Of a DNA stretch of 64,000 bases, positions 19,204 to 29,881 are shown in pieces (the first letter of the stretch is position 1; each line of letters starts with the position of its first letter). The notes under the pieces are model-generated. The model searched no databases. It saw only the letters and a program-made list of their open reading frames with translations, and had not been told where the DNA came from. Where the stretch lies: positions 62,001 to 126,000 of the forward strand of contig JAIMAY010000003.1 of NCBI GenBank assembly GCA_023511725.1. The letters are read 5' to 3'. This DNA is from Alicyclobacillus sp. Its GTDB lineage: Bacteria > Bacillota > Bacilli > Alicyclobacillales > Alicyclobacillaceae. A program made the position numbers and the translations under genes.

Positions 19204-19905
19204 ATGGACGCACAGCAACTGATTGAACTGATCCAAAAGAGCCCGAAGAAGACGCCCGTCAAGGTGTACATCAAGGGGGATGTGGAGGGGCTCGATTTCG
19301 GACCGCATGTGCGCGCGTTCGTGTCCGGCCGGGCCGGCGTGCTGTTCGGCGAATGGTCCGACGTCGAGGCTGCGCTGCGCATGTATGCGGACCGGATTGA
19401 GGATTACGTCGTGGAGAGCGACCGGCGCAATTCGGCCATTCCGCTGCTCGACCTCAAGCACGTCCGCGCCCGCATCGAGCCGGGGGCCATCATCCGAGAT
19501 CACGTGGAGATTGGTGAAGGCGCTGTGATCATGATGGGGGCCGTCATCAACATCGGCGCCGTGATTGGCGCGGGCACGATGATCGACATGAACGCGGTCG
19601 TCGGCGGCCGGGGAATCATCGGCAAGAACTGCCACATCGGTGCCGGCGCTGTGATTGCGGGCGTCATCGAGCCGCCGTCGGCGCAGCCGGTGGTGATTGA
19701 GGACGACGTGCTGGTGGGTGCCAACGCGGTCATCCTGGAAGGCGTCCGAGTAGGGCGCGGTGCCGTGGTGGCAGCTGGCGCGGTGGTGATTGAGGACGTG
19801 CCGCCGAATACGGTGGTGGCGGGTGTGCCGGCGCGTGTCATCAAGGAGATCGACGAGAAGACGCGGGCGAAGGTCGAGATCAAACAGGAGTTGCGCCAAC
19901 TGTGA
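19204..19905 (+). CDS. dapH: Tetrahydrodipicolinate N-acetyltransferase
   Basis: Acetylates tetrahydrodipicolinate using acetyl-CoA, the first step of the acetylase branch to meso-diaminopimelate and lysine. The 233 residues have the DapH N-terminal domain ([18 protein letters not shown]) and then left-handed beta-helix hexapeptide repeats from about residue 85 ([38 protein letters not shown]). The [16 protein letters not shown] insertion is typical of DapH. ATG 19204 follows GAGGGAGAGAGG. Its stop overlaps the dapL start by four bases. Confidence 0.93.
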   Translation: MDAQQLIELIQKSPKKTPVKVYIKGDVEGLDFGPHVRAFVSGRAGVLFGEWSDVEAALRMYADRIEDYVVESDRRNSAIPLLDLKHVRARIEPGAIIRDHVEIGEGAVIMMGAVINIGAVIGAGTMIDMNAVVGGRGIIGKNCHIGAGAVIAGVIEPPSAQPVVIEDDVLVGANAVILEGVRVGRGAVVAAGAVVIEDVPPNTVVAGVPARVIKEIDEKTRAKVEIKQELRQL

Positions 19906-21044
19906 GCGGCGTGCGGTTGCCCGATTGGGTGGAGGTGCGGCGGGCGCTGCACCGCATCCCCGAACCCGGCTTCGCCGAACACAAGACGCAACGCCTGTTG
20001 CTGGACCTGTTGGCGCAACTCCCTTCGGAACGTTTGGAGATTCGGACCTGGCGCACCGGCCTGGTGGTCCGGGTGCCGGGTCTGCGTCCGCGCCGACGCT
20101 GGGCGTGGCGGACGGACATCGATGGTTTGCCCATTCGGGAGGAGACGGGGTTGCCGTTTGCCTCGGAGCACCCCGGGTACATGCACGCCTGCGGTCATGA
20201 CATGCACATGACCGTGGCCCTCGCCATCCTTCATCACTTCGTACACCATCCGATGGATGATGACCTCATCGTGATCTTTCAGCCGGCCGAAGAGGGGCCG
20301 GGCGGTGCACGCCCCATGCTGGACGAGGGCGTGCTGGAGCCTTGGCGGCCGGACGCCATCTTCGCGCTTCACATCGGACCCGAGTATCCCGTCGGAACCA
20401 TCGCCACCCGGCCGGGAATTCTGTTTGCCAACACCTCCGAACTGTTCATCGATCTCGTTGGTCTCGGCGGACACGCCGCCTATCCGCACCGCGCGAATGA
20501 CATGGTGGTGGCGGCCGCGCACCTGGTGACGCAGTTGCAGACCATCATCTCCCGCGATGTGGATCCGCTCGAGGCGGCCGTGATCACGGTCGGCAGGGTG
20601 GAGGGCGGTACGAAGCAGAACGTGATTGCCGAACGGGCACGTTTGGAAGGCACCATTCGAACCTTATCATTGGCGGCGATGGAGCGCATCAAGGCGCGCA
20701 TCGAGGCGCTGGTGAAGGGTGTGGAAGCCGGGTTCGAGTGCCGCGCGATGATTGACTACGGCGCCGCATACCGGCAGGTGGACAATGACCCGTTGCTCAC
20801 CGGTGAGTTCATGTCGTGGGTGCGGCGTAGCGGCAGCGCGAATCTGCTCGAGTGCCGCGAGGCCATGACGGGGGAGGATTTTGGGTATTTCCTGGAGGCG
20901 TATCCGGGCTTCATGTTCTGGCTCGGTGTGGGGGACGCACACGGCCTCCACAGCGCCCGCCTGAGTCCGGACGAGCGGGCGCTGGATGTGGCCATTCGCA
21001 CGGTCACGGGATACCTGCGTTGGAAGTCGGAAGCGAGCGGATGA
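19902..21044 (+). CDS. dapL: N-acetyldiaminopimelate deacetylase (M20 family)
   Basis: Removes the acetyl group from N-acetyl-LL-diaminopimelate. The 380-residue M20D metallohydrolase has metal-ligand motifs [40 protein letters not shown] and a C-terminal [19 protein letters not shown]. Fusion of start and stop with dapH (ATGA-type, here GTGA) shows an operon. The GTG at 19902 is the only sensible start. The last 41 bases overlap the 3' end of patA on the other strand. Confidence 0.93.
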   Translation: MSGVRLPDWVEVRRALHRIPEPGFAEHKTQRLLLDLLAQLPSERLEIRTWRTGLVVRVPGLRPRRRWAWRTDIDGLPIREETGLPFASEHPGYMHACGHDMHMTVALAILHHFVHHPMDDDLIVIFQPAEEGPGGARPMLDEGVLEPWRPDAIFALHIGPEYPVGTIATRPGILFANTSELFIDLVGLGGHAAYPHRANDMVVAAAHLVTQLQTIISRDVDPLEAAVITVGRVEGGTKQNVIAERARLEGTIRTLSLAAMERIKARIEALVKGVEAGFECRAMIDYGAAYRQVDNDPLLTGEFMSWVRRSGSANLLECREAMTGEDFGYFLEAYPGFMFWLGVGDAHGLHSARLSPDERALDVAIRTVTGYLRWKSEASG

Positions 21045-22197
21045 ACCTCTCCATCCTATCCATCGCTTCGCTCAGCAGCGCGTCGTCGGTCGCGTAGGAG
21101 ATGCGAACGTAGCCCTCGCCCAAGGGAGAGAACGCGTCCCCGGGAACCACCGCCACCTTGCCTTCCCGCAACAGACGGCTGGCGAATTCAAACGAGGAGA
21201 GGCCGAGCTGACCGATATAGGGGAACACGTAAAAGGCGCCGCCGGGCTTGGTCACCTGAAGCCCCATCGCCCCGAGCCGCTCAAGCACGACATCACGACG
21301 CCGCCGGTACACCTCGCGCATGGCGTGAGCGTCATCCTTGCCGCGCGTGAGCGCTTCGACAGCCGCATACTGACTGATGCTGCTGGCGCAGGACACGCTG
21401 TACTGCAGGACCTTGAGCATCTCCGCCGTCAGCTCCCCGGGCGCGAACACGAACCCCACGCGCCAGCCGGTCATGCTATGCGATTTCGACAGCCCGTGGA
21501 TGACGACCGTTTTCTCCCACATCCCGGGATACGCGGCGATGGAGGTATGCGCCTCATCGTACACCAGTTCGCTGTAGATCTCGTCGGACACCACAAACGC
21601 ATCTTTTTCCGCCAGGAACGCAGCCAACGCTTCCACCTGGGCGCGTGTGGGGGCGGCGCCGGTGGGGTTGTTCGGGTACGGCAGGATGACACACTGCGTC
21701 TTGTCTGTCCATACCCTGGCCAGCGCCTCCGGCGTTACGACGAAGCCGTCTTGCCGGGTATCCACGAACACCGGACGCGCACCGGCCATCCGGACCTGCG
21801 GCTCGTAGCCGGGATACACCGGCGCAGGGATCAGCACGTCATCCCCTGGCCGCAGCAGGGTGCGGAGGCTGATGTCGATGGCGTGGCTGGCGCCGATGGT
21901 CACCAGCACCTCGGTGGCGGGATCGTAGGATAGCCCGTACTTCTCCTGCACGAACGCCGCGGCCGCCTTGCGCAGCTCGGGCAATCCGGCCGTGGGGGTG
22001 TACGCGGTGTATCCCGCGTCAATGGCGGCCTTTCCCGCCTCGCGCACATGTTCAGGCGTGGGAAAATCCGGCTGACCGATGGTGAGCGAGATGGCGCCTG
22101 GCGTCTCCGCCACAAGATTGCTGAAGCGCCGGATACCCGAGATGGCCAGTCCGCGCACGGCGGGATTCAGACGCGATTGGATGGAGCCTGCGGTCAC
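21004..22197 (-). CDS. patA: PLP aminotransferase, likely N-acetyl-LL-DAP aminotransferase
   Basis: 397-residue fold-type I aminotransferase (cytoplasmic). It holds [16 protein letters not shown], the ASHAID anchor, [14 protein letters not shown], the Schiff-base lysine in [17 protein letters not shown] and YVRISYATD. It matches B. subtilis PatA in length and motif style. Convergent location against dapH-dapL, with 41 bases of 3' overlap, makes it the natural third enzyme of the acetylated DAP branch. That role is inferred from position. The GTG start at 22195-22197 has GTGAGG eight bases upstream, and a TATACT (22261-22266, minus strand) may be its -10. Confidence 0.85.
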   Translation of the reverse strand: MTAGSIQSRLNPAVRGLAISGIRRFSNLVAETPGAISLTIGQPDFPTPEHVREAGKAAIDAGYTAYTPTAGLPELRKAAAAFVQEKYGLSYDPATEVLVTIGASHAIDISLRTLLRPGDDVLIPAPVYPGYEPQVRMAGARPVFVDTRQDGFVVTPEALARVWTDKTQCVILPYPNNPTGAAPTRAQVEALAAFLAEKDAFVVSDEIYSELVYDEAHTSIAAYPGMWEKTVVIHGLSKSHSMTGWRVGFVFAPGELTAEMLKVLQYSVSCASSISQYAAVEALTRGKDDAHAMREVYRRRRDVVLERLGAMGLQVTKPGGAFYVFPYIGQLGLSSFEFASRLLREGKVAVVPGDAFSPLGEGYVRISYATDDALLSEAMDRMERFIRSLPTSNAGIP

Positions 22198-22375
22198 GTT
22201 CGTCGCCTCACTTTGATCCAGGCGGGAGGAGGTCTTCCCGACGCCTGGCTGGGTGTCACCTCCAGTATAACAGAGGATTCAGTATGTCATATTTCATCAA
22301 ATGTGCTATATTGAAATCGCCAATAGTCTGGAGTGTGCGCATCCATACGATGGCGACCTGACGGAGGGAGACGGC

Positions 22376-23407
<1,032 letters not shown>

Positions 23408-23410
<3 letters not shown>

Positions 23411-23416
23411 TATAAT
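23408..23416 (+). promoter_or_regulatory. Extended -10 promoter of rho
   Basis: TGATATAAT at 23408-23416 straddles the glpX stop. No -35 is evident. The transcript would carry a leader of about 60 bases before the rho start. Confidence 0.6.
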
Positions 23417-23481
23417 GCTTGTCGGTTCCGGGCCGTCTTCCGGCGGCCCAAGGGACGGACAGACAAAGCGGGGGACGCCTA

Positions 23482-24735
23482 TTGGACATTCGCGAATTGG
23501 AAGCGATGAAGCTGACGGAACTCTACAAATACGCGCGAGAGTTCCAGATACCCGGGTATGGCAACATGAAAAAACGCGAACTGATCTTCGCCATCCTCAG
23601 AGCCCAGGCTGAGCGAGACGGGCTGATGTTCGCCGAGGGTGTGCTGGAGATCATGCCGGACGGCTACGGATTCCTCCGGCCGGTCGGCTACCTGCCGAGC
23701 GCGGAAGACATCTACGTCGCAGCCTCGCAGATTCGCAGATTTGACCTGAGAACGGGTGACCTGGTCTCCGGGAAGGTGAGGCCGCCCAAAGAAAACGAAC
23801 GGTACTTCGGGTTGTTACATGTGGAAGCCGTCAACGGCGTCAGTCCCGAAGAAGCCGCGGAACGCCTGCACTTCCCCGCTCTCACTCCCTTGTTTCCTCA
23901 GAAACGCATGGTCCTTGAAACCACACCTGAACGAATCGCCACTCGGATTATCGACCTGTTTGCTCCGGTTGGATTCGGTCAGCGTGGACTGATTGTCGCA
24001 CCGCCGAAAGCGGGCAAAACGGTGCTGCTCAAAGAGATTGCGCACAGCATCGCAACGAATTATCCGGATGTCCACCTGTTCGTGCTCCTGATCGATGAGC
24101 GTCCGGAGGAAGTGACGGACATGCAGCGGTCGGTGCGTGGCGAGGTGGTGGCGTCCACATTCGATGAAGTTCCGGACAATCACATCAAGGTCGCCGAACT
24201 GGTGATGGAACGGGCGTTGCGCCTGGTGGAGCATAAGCGGGATGTGGTGATCCTGCTGGACAGCATCACGCGTCTAACGCGGGCGTACAACCTCTACATC
24301 CCGGCCAGTGGCAGGACGCTGTCAGGTGGCATTGACCCCGCTGCATTTCACCGACCCAAGCGCTTCTTTGGCAGTGCGCGCAACGTCGAGGAGGGCGGCA
24401 GCCTCACCATCTTGGCGACGGCGTTGATTGACACCGGATCGAGAATGGACGATGTGATCTACGAAGAATTCAAGGGAACGGGCAACCTCGAGCTGCACCT
24501 TGACCGTCGCCTGGCGGAAAGGCGCGTGTTCCCGGCGCTGGACATCCGCAGATCCGGTACACGCCGCGAGGAACTGCTCATGCCGAAAGAGGAGTTGGAG
24601 AAGGTGTGGGCTATCCGCAGGTCGATGGGGGACAACCCGGACTTCACGGAAATGTTCATCCGCAAGTTCAAAAACTACAAGACGAACGCTGAATTCCTCG
24701 CCAGCTTGGAACTTCACCGCGAGCGCAAGGCATGA
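23482..24735 (+). CDS. rho: Transcription termination factor Rho
   Basis: Hexameric RNA-dependent ATPase. The 417 residues include the N-terminal helical domain ([20 protein letters not shown]), the RNA-binding cold-shock-like fold ([15 protein letters not shown]), the Walker A loop [17 protein letters not shown], Walker B ([16 protein letters not shown]) and the R-loop/arginine finger region [16 protein letters not shown] chose TTG 23482 because the encoded [14 protein letters not shown] is the family's usual N-terminus and a GGGGGA lies upstream; the open frame before it has no family similarity. An in-frame ATG at 23509 is another option. Confidence 0.93.
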   Translation: MDIRELEAMKLTELYKYAREFQIPGYGNMKKRELIFAILRAQAERDGLMFAEGVLEIMPDGYGFLRPVGYLPSAEDIYVAASQIRRFDLRTGDLVSGKVRPPKENERYFGLLHVEAVNGVSPEEAAERLHFPALTPLFPQKRMVLETTPERIATRIIDLFAPVGFGQRGLIVAPPKAGKTVLLKEIAHSIATNYPDVHLFVLLIDERPEEVTDMQRSVRGEVVASTFDEVPDNHIKVAELVMERALRLVEHKRDVVILLDSITRLTRAYNLYIPASGRTLSGGIDPAAFHRPKRFFGSARNVEEGGSLTILATALIDTGSRMDDVIYEEFKGTGNLELHLDRRLAERRVFPALDIRRSGTRREELLMPKEELEKVWAIRRSMGDNPDFTEMFIRKFKNYKTNAEFLASLELHRERKA

Positions 24736-24794
24736 CCGCCGCTGCCGCCGACTCCCCGCGGTGACGGCCGGCGGGGGGAGGAAGGTGGACTGGT

Positions 24795-26078
24795 GTGTCG
24801 CAACCCCGATTGCTGTATGCCAATCGATACGGAGATATCGTGGAGCACCCGCGTCTGCTGGCCGCGGGCCGAGCAGGTCAACTGATCACGGATGTGGAGC
24901 CGGAAGAATGGGTCCCGCTGCCCGATGGCGCGACCTTGGCGTGGCTGCCCGGAACAAGGCCCATCGGTGTGGACCCGCGCACAGGCGAGATGACCGCGCT
25001 GGGGGACGGTTGTTATGCCGTGGGCGCGCTTCTGCCTCAGGGATACACGCGGCTGCTGCTGCCGGGCTATGTGCGGCGTAAAGAGGAGGACGTCACCCTG
25101 CCTCTGTTCGGTTACACGGCGGTGGGCTGGCACCGTGGACGCATCATGGTGGCCGCCCACCGAACCGATGATCCGGCGCCATGGAACCCCGCGTTGGTTC
25201 GTGAAGTGGATGTCGAGCAGGCCGTGCGACGGATGCTCGCGTCTCATCCGGGCAATCGGGTGTTTGAGCACCTGTCCCACTGTGCGCTGACGTATGGCTG
25301 CATGACGGCGAAAAACACCTTCCTCGGCCGCTACGAGGGCGCGCTTCCGGTGTCTGCCGCATGCAATGCCGGGTGCGTGGGCTGCATCTCCGAACAGCCG
25401 GAGGATGCGCCGTTTCCGTCGCCGCAGACGCGGCTCACCTTCCGCCCCACCGTGGACGAGATGGTGGACGTGATGCTGACGCACATCCGTTCCCATCCAG
25501 ACGCCATCATCAGTTTCGGGCAGGGCTGCGAAGGGGAGCCGAGCATGCGCTGGCCGGATATCGCCCGGGCCATTCGCCGCGTGCGCGAGGAGACCGCGGA
25601 GGGCTACATCAACATCAACACGAACGCCGGCCTCACTCGCGGCATTCAGGCGATTGTCGACGCCGGTCTCGACCTGATGCGCGTCTCCATCATCAGTGCC
25701 ATCCCTGAGCACTACAACGCCTACTATCGCCCGCGCGGCTACACGCTCGACGATGTGGCCGCATCCCTGCGTTACGCGGCCGATCACGGTGTATACACGT
25801 CCATCAACTATCTCGTGTTTCCGGGGGTGACGGATCGGGAGGAAGAGGTCGAGGCCATGGCCGAGTTCCTGCGCCGCACCGGCGTCCGACTGGTGCAGAT
25901 GCGCAACCTCAACATCGATCCAGATTACTACCTGGCGCGGATTCCACCTCAGCGTGGCGAACTCATTGGCATGCGGGGCGTGATGGAGGCGCTGCGGAGC
26001 GAGGTCCCGGGGCTGGAGATAGGTTCGTACACACACGTGCCGCCGGCGCCGTTGGCGCGTCGACGGGGCTCGCTGTGA
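24795..26078 (+). CDS. Radical SAM protein of unknown function
   Basis: A 427-residue protein with a radical SAM cluster motif CNAGCVGC (in SAACNAGCVGCISEQ) near residue 193, followed by an ordinary TIM-barrel half: DAIISFGQGCEGEPSMRWPD (the GGE-like SAM-binding strand), YININTNAGLTRG and RVSIISAIPEHYNAYYRPRG. The first ~180 residues form a separate domain (VPLPDGATLAWLPGTRPIGV) of unclear fold, ending in SHCALTYGCM. There is no extra cysteine cluster at the C-terminus. GTG 24795 follows a GGGGGAGGAAGG stretch. It is downstream of rho in the same direction and before rpmE. I cannot name the substrate; 'radical SAM protein' is as far as the sequence goes. Confidence 0.8.
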   Translation: MSQPRLLYANRYGDIVEHPRLLAAGRAGQLITDVEPEEWVPLPDGATLAWLPGTRPIGVDPRTGEMTALGDGCYAVGALLPQGYTRLLLPGYVRRKEEDVTLPLFGYTAVGWHRGRIMVAAHRTDDPAPWNPALVREVDVEQAVRRMLASHPGNRVFEHLSHCALTYGCMTAKNTFLGRYEGALPVSAACNAGCVGCISEQPEDAPFPSPQTRLTFRPTVDEMVDVMLTHIRSHPDAIISFGQGCEGEPSMRWPDIARAIRRVREETAEGYININTNAGLTRGIQAIVDAGLDLMRVSIISAIPEHYNAYYRPRGYTLDDVAASLRYAADHGVYTSINYLVFPGVTDREEEVEAMAEFLRRTGVRLVQMRNLNIDPDYYLARIPPQRGELIGMRGVMEALRSEVPGLEIGSYTHVPPAPLARRRGSL

Positions 26079-26121
26079 ACAGCGGTGCGGACGCACGGTG
26101 ATCCAGGTAGACCATCATTGT

Positions 26122-26153
26122 GACGCGGGAGAGTCCATGCTCTCTCCCGCGTC
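26122..26153. terminator. Perfect hairpin between radical SAM gene and small minus-strand ORF
   Basis: GACGCGGGAGAG (26122-26133) and CTCTCCCGCGTC (26142-26153) form a perfect 12-base stem with an eight-base loop. It lies between two convergent genes, so it can serve as a two-way transcription end. Neither side has a long T-tract. Confidence 0.6.
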
Positions 26154-26173
26154 TGTCGCCTTTCTGCGCGTGC

Positions 26174-26347
26174 CTACTGCCAGTCCGGCCCCATCGCGGC
26201 GCTCGGTGACACGGTGTCTGCCACCGCAACCGATCCGCCTGTCGGATGCATCGCGTGACGCACAGGTCCAGCGATGCCTACCCCCACTGCCAACAAGGTG
26301 AGCAGCGCGCAAGCCACCGTCCAGCGTTTCCACGTCCAACCTTTCAT
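26174..26347 (-). CDS. Small membrane-anchored or secreted protein, 57 residues
   Basis: The start is ATG 26345-26347 on the minus strand with AAGGGAGA about seven bases before, and the stop is TAG at 26174-26176. The protein starts MKGWTWKRW, then VACALLTLLAVGVGIAGPV as a hydrophobic segment (residues ~11-29), then a polar tail ending in MGPDWQ. Two basic residues before the hydrophobic run give the usual positive-inside charge, so it is a signal peptide or single membrane anchor. The hairpin at 26122-26153 lies downstream. I recognise no family. The combination of ribosome-binding site, signal-like segment and terminator supports a real gene; the open frame covering it in another phase has no such features. 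Confidence 0.55.
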   Translation of the reverse strand: MKGWTWKRWTVACALLTLLAVGVGIAGPVRHAMHPTGGSVAVADTVSPSAAMGPDWQ

Positions 26348-26578
26348 TCTGCATCTCCCTTACCTGGTTTTTGGGCCTTGTCCTCTTGTGGACCGTTGTC
26401 CGCGTCGCAGGCCCCCTTGCCCCTTGTCGGCTCGCCGCGGCGCGTTGAGTCCATGATAAGGTGTTTCCCAGCGGCTCGCCATGACGAACAGGAGAATCCC
26501 AAGGCTTCCGGTGCGTATGGTCGCATTTCCCAGGAGGGCGAGGCGTAATCTGCCCCTGTTGGGGCGAGAACTCAGAAG

Positions 26579-26607
26579 GTGACACGTTCACCGTTTCGTG
26601 ATATAAT
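26579..26607 (+). promoter_or_regulatory. SigA promoter of rpmE
   Basis: GTGACA (26579-26584), a 17-base spacer and TATAAT (26602-26607), with an extended TG one base before the -10, make a strong promoter. The start codon of rpmE is about 43 bases downstream of the -10 element. Confidence 0.75.
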
Positions 26608-26649
26608 GGACGGCAGTGTCTGATGTTCCACAGAAATGAGGTGAACGCC

Positions 26650-26859
26650 ATGAAGTCCGGGATTCATCCCGAATACCATATCACGACGGTAACGTGCGCC
26701 TGCGGCGAAACGTTCGAAACCGGGTCCACCAAGGCCCACATCCGTGTCGACGTGTGCTCGAAGTGCCATCCGTACTTCACGGGTAAGCAGAAGCTGGTCG
26801 ATGCGGGCGGCCGCGTTGATCGGTTTAACAAGAAGTACGGCCTGACGCAGGCTCAGTGA
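26650..26859 (+). CDS. rpmE: 50S ribosomal protein L31, zinc type
   Basis: A 69-residue ribosomal protein. The four cysteines of the zinc site are present (CACGETF and [10 protein letters not shown]), marking the C+ form; the paralogue YtiA lacks these. Start ATG 26650 follows GAGGTGAACGCC. Its own promoter lies upstream and an intrinsic terminator downstream. Confidence 0.95.
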   Translation: MKSGIHPEYHITTVTCACGETFETGSTKAHIRVDVCSKCHPYFTGKQKLVDAGGRVDRFNKKYGLTQAQ

Positions 26860-26883
26860 AGCCCAGTTCGCCGGACGCGGCTC

Positions 26884-26932
26884 GGGGGTGACGTCGGCAT
26901 CGCGACGCGGTGCGGCGCGCACCCCCTTTTTT
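26884..26932 (+). terminator. Terminator after rpmE
   Basis: GGGGGTG (26884-26890) pairs with CACCCCC (26920-26926), a long GC-rich loop between, and six Ts follow (26927-26932). It lies just before prfA, so prfA expression must come from read-through or a promoter not recognised. Confidence 0.75.
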
Positions 26933-26957
26933 GTTGAAGTGCAGAGAGGTGTGCGCG

Positions 26958-28031
26958 GTGTTCGATAAACTGGACGCCATTGAACGGCGATATCAGGAGA
27001 TCACGGACCAATTGTGCGATCCCGCCATCGCAGCGGACCCTCAGCAGCTGCGCGCGCTCTCCAAGGAGCAGGCCGATCTCGCGGAGACGGTGGAGACCTA
27101 CCGCAGATACAGGCAGACTCAGCGTGGGCTGGAAGAGGCGCGCGCGATGCTTCAAGAGAAGCTGGACGAGGATTTGCGCGAACTCGTCCAGGCGGAGATC
27201 CGCGACTTGACAGAGCGTCTGCAGGCGCTGGAGCATGAGCTACGCCTCTTGCTGCTTCCCCGTGACCCCAACGATGACAAGAATGTCTTCCTCGAGTTGC
27301 GGGCCGCCGCGGGTGGCGAGGAGGCGGCGCTATTCGCCGCGGACCTGTTGCGCATGTACACGCGGTTCGCCGAACGTAAAGGTTGGCGCGTCGAGCTCAT
27401 GGACGCGCATTACACCGAGCTCGGCGGGATCAAGGAAGCAACCCTCTCCATCCAGGGGAAGGGCGCGTTCAGTCAGCTCAAATTCGAGAGTGGAACGCAC
27501 CGTGTGCAGCGCGTGCCTGTCACCGAGTCGGGCGGGCGCATCCACACCAGCACCGCCACCGTCGCGGTCTTGCCTGAGGTGGAGGATGTGCAGGTGGAGA
27601 TCCATGACAAGGACCTGCGGATCGACACGTTTTGCGCGACGGGGCCGGGGGGCCAGCACGTGAACACCACCCAGAGCGCTGTCCGCATCACGCATCTGCC
27701 CACAGGCATCGTGGTGTCCTGCCAGGACGAGAAGTCTCAGCTCAAGAACAAGGAGAAGGCGCTCAAGGTGCTGCGTGCCCGCCTGTACGAGAAGTACCAG
27801 CGCGAGCAGCAGGAGGCCATGGCAGCGGCGCGCCGCAGCCAGGTTGGGACGGGAGACCGGAGCGAGCGTATCCGTACCTACAACTTTCCACAGAGCCGGG
27901 TGACGGACCATCGGATTGGTCTCACCTTGCACCGTCTCGAGGCGGTGCTCGACGGCGACCTGGAGGAGATCATCCAGGCGCTCATCGTCGCAGATCAAGC
28001 GGAGCGCCTGAGCGAGGCGGCGGAGGCGTGA
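26958..28031 (+). CDS. prfA: Peptide chain release factor 1
   Basis: Releases nascent peptide at UAA and UAG. The 357 residues carry the coiled-coil N-terminal domain, the stop codon recognition region, the catalytic GGQ in [10 protein letters not shown] and the [18 protein letters not shown] segment typical of RF1. Start GTG 26958 follows AGAGAGG; an upstream ATG in the frame falls within the rpmE terminator. prmC overlaps its stop by one base (TGATG). Confidence 0.95.
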   Translation: MFDKLDAIERRYQEITDQLCDPAIAADPQQLRALSKEQADLAETVETYRRYRQTQRGLEEARAMLQEKLDEDLRELVQAEIRDLTERLQALEHELRLLLLPRDPNDDKNVFLELRAAAGGEEAALFAADLLRMYTRFAERKGWRVELMDAHYTELGGIKEATLSIQGKGAFSQLKFESGTHRVQRVPVTESGGRIHTSTATVAVLPEVEDVQVEIHDKDLRIDTFCATGPGGQHVNTTQSAVRITHLPTGIVVSCQDEKSQLKNKEKALKVLRARLYEKYQREQQEAMAAARRSQVGTGDRSERIRTYNFPQSRVTDHRIGLTLHRLEAVLDGDLEEIIQALIVADQAERLSEAAEA

Positions 28032-28960
28032 TGCAAGCTCATGACGACCATCCGCGCACGGTGGGCGAGGCGCTGCGGCGGACCAGGGCTGCCCTGGCGA
28101 GTTGCCTGTCCGAAGTGGCGGGCATCGTCCCGAGCGAGGCGGAGCAGCAGGCGCGGGCGGAGGCGGAGATCATGCTCAGCGCCGTGCTTGGCGCTGACCG
28201 TTCAGCGTGGTTGACACGCTGGGCGGATCCCTTGCCGCTGACCGCCTGGGCGACGCTGGAGGCGTGGCTTGCGCGGCGCGCACACGGTGAGCCGCTGCAG
28301 TACATCGTCGGCAAGGCGTGGTTTTACGGGCGCGAGTTCAGCGTGCGCCACGGCGTTCTCGTGCCGCGCCCGGAAACCGAATGGTTGGCGGAGGCCGCCA
28401 TCCGCTGGATTCTGGCGCACCGGCCGGACGCGCGCGTCGTGGATCTCGGTACGGGCAGCGGCGTGCTGGCCATCACCATCGCGTTGGAGTGCGCGGGGGC
28501 GGAGGTGACCGGGATCGACATCTCCGAAGAAGCGCTGACCGTCGCCCGCGACAACGCGGCACGGTTTGGCGCGCAGCGTGTGCGCTGGCTCCGTGAGGAT
28601 GGCCGCACGTGGCTGCAGCACGCGGCCGATCCGGCACGACCCCACGTGCTCGTCAGCAACCCGCCTTACATTCCCTCGGCGGACGTCGCGCGCCTGGCGG
28701 TGGAAGTCTGGCGGTACGAGCCTCGCCTGGCGCTGGACGGGGGCCCGGACGGGCTTGATTGGTACCGCGCTCTTCAGGCGGCGGGCCCGGACAGGCTTGC
28801 GCCCGGTCCTGCCGCGGTGTTCTGCGAGTTGGGGGTGGACCAAGCCGAGGCCGTGCTGGCGCTCTTCCGCGCCGATACGCGCTGGCACGGCTGGGAGATG
28901 GCCGTGCTGCCGGACCTCCGCGGTATCCCGCGCGTGCTGTCGTTGGTTCGGGAGGTTTAA
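28031..28960 (+). CDS. prmC: Release factor glutamine N5-methyltransferase
   Basis: Methylates the GGQ glutamine of release factors, here that of the neighbouring PrfA. The 309 residues have the N-terminal five-helix domain, the SAM-binding VVDLGTGSGVLAITIAL and the catalytic SNPPYIPSADV. ATG 28031 shares its A with the prfA stop, indicating coupling. Confidence 0.95.
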   Translation: MQAHDDHPRTVGEALRRTRAALASCLSEVAGIVPSEAEQQARAEAEIMLSAVLGADRSAWLTRWADPLPLTAWATLEAWLARRAHGEPLQYIVGKAWFYGREFSVRHGVLVPRPETEWLAEAAIRWILAHRPDARVVDLGTGSGVLAITIALECAGAEVTGIDISEEALTVARDNAARFGAQRVRWLREDGRTWLQHAADPARPHVLVSNPPYIPSADVARLAVEVWRYEPRLALDGGPDGLDWYRALQAAGPDRLAPGPAAVFCELGVDQAEAVLALFRADTRWHGWEMAVLPDLRGIPRVLSLVREV

Positions 28961-28983
28961 ATCTATCAACTGCGGGTCAGACT
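28955..28983 (+). promoter_or_regulatory. spoIIR: SigF-type promoter of spoIIR
   Basis: GTTTA (28955-28959), 15 bases, then GGTCAGACT (28975-28983) fit GyWTA-N15-GGnnAnAnT. The -35 overlaps the prmC stop. B. subtilis spoIIR is under SigF, so the match is in the expected place. Confidence 0.65.
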
Positions 28984-29087
28984 GAGACCTGGTAGGGATG
29001 ATAGAGAAACCTCCCGGCCGGGCCGCATCCGCGGCGCTGCGTAGGCGCCGCCATCACCGGCCGGGGATCACCCGGAGGGATGGCGCG

Positions 29088-29837
29088 ATGGTGATGCGGC
29101 GGTGGTTGTCCTTTCTGCTGGTGATGGCGCTGGTGGTCGGCGTGGGACGCTGGATGGAGCAAGGGCAAGGGGCTGCGGCCGGGGCCTCGGCGCCGGTCGC
29201 GACCACCGCGTCCAGCACGGGGGTCGCAGTGCGGACCGTGTCGGATGCATCCGGCTGGGACCCCGCCGAACCGCACGGTGAACCCATCCCGTCGGATGCC
29301 ATCCGGCTGCGCATCATCGCCAACAGCGACAGCCCGGCGGATCAGGCGCTGAAGGAAGCGGTGCGCGACAAGGTGGTGACGGCGGTCGCCGTTTGGCTGC
29401 GCAACGCGAAAACGCCGGATCAGGCGCGCGCCATCTTGGTGCAGCATCTGCCGCAGATCCGCGAAATTGCCCAGGATGAAGTGCGCGCACGAGGCGCCCA
29501 CTACGGGGTGCGCGCGGATGTGGGGCGGGTCCCGTTCCCCACCAAGGTCTATGGCAACATGGTGTACCCGGCAGGGGAATATGAAGCGCTGCGGATCACG
29601 CTGGGGGCCGGCCAGGGTCAGAACTGGTGGTGTGTGCTGTTCCCGCCGTTGTGCTTCATCGAGATCGCCGATGGGGACGCCGTGCCCAACACGGGTGGGT
29701 TCCCCGACCTGCCTCCGCTTGAGACGCTTCAGGTGCCGACGGTGGACGGGGGCACGACGCAGGTGCAGGTGCGGGTGGCGGCGTTGGATTACGGCGAGGC
29801 GTTGTGGCGCACCCTGCGTCACTGGTTGGGTGCGTGA
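29088..29837 (+). CDS. spoIIR: Stage II sporulation protein R
   Basis: Forespore-made signalling protein that triggers SpoIIGA processing of pro-SigE in the mother cell. A signal-anchor lies at the N-terminus (WLSFLLVMALVVGVG), followed by the family segment IRLRIIANSDSPADQALKEA and YGNMVYPAGEYEALRITLG, with NWWCVLFPPLCF near the end. I chose ATG 29088, ten bases after GGAGGG; upstream in-frame ATG 28998 would add a basic, low-complexity stretch. Order prfA-prmC-spoIIR-ywlC is the same as in B. subtilis. A SigF-type promoter precedes it. Confidence 0.92.
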   Translation: MVMRRWLSFLLVMALVVGVGRWMEQGQGAAAGASAPVATTASSTGVAVRTVSDASGWDPAEPHGEPIPSDAIRLRIIANSDSPADQALKEAVRDKVVTAVAVWLRNAKTPDQARAILVQHLPQIREIAQDEVRARGAHYGVRADVGRVPFPTKVYGNMVYPAGEYEALRITLGAGQGQNWWCVLFPPLCFIEIADGDAVPNTGGFPDLPPLETLQVPTVDGGTTQVQVRVAALDYGEALWRTLRHWLGA

Positions 29838-29881
29838 GCTGCGTGCAGCGGCGACGCTGCGCGCGCGAGGAGGGGTGCACG

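Noticed and set aside
26115-26651. A 178-codon minus-strand frame overlapping the small ORF and rpmE promoter.
   Set aside because: It runs through the rpmE promoter and part of rpmE, has no ribosome-binding site and no domain; the 57-residue frame is better supported.
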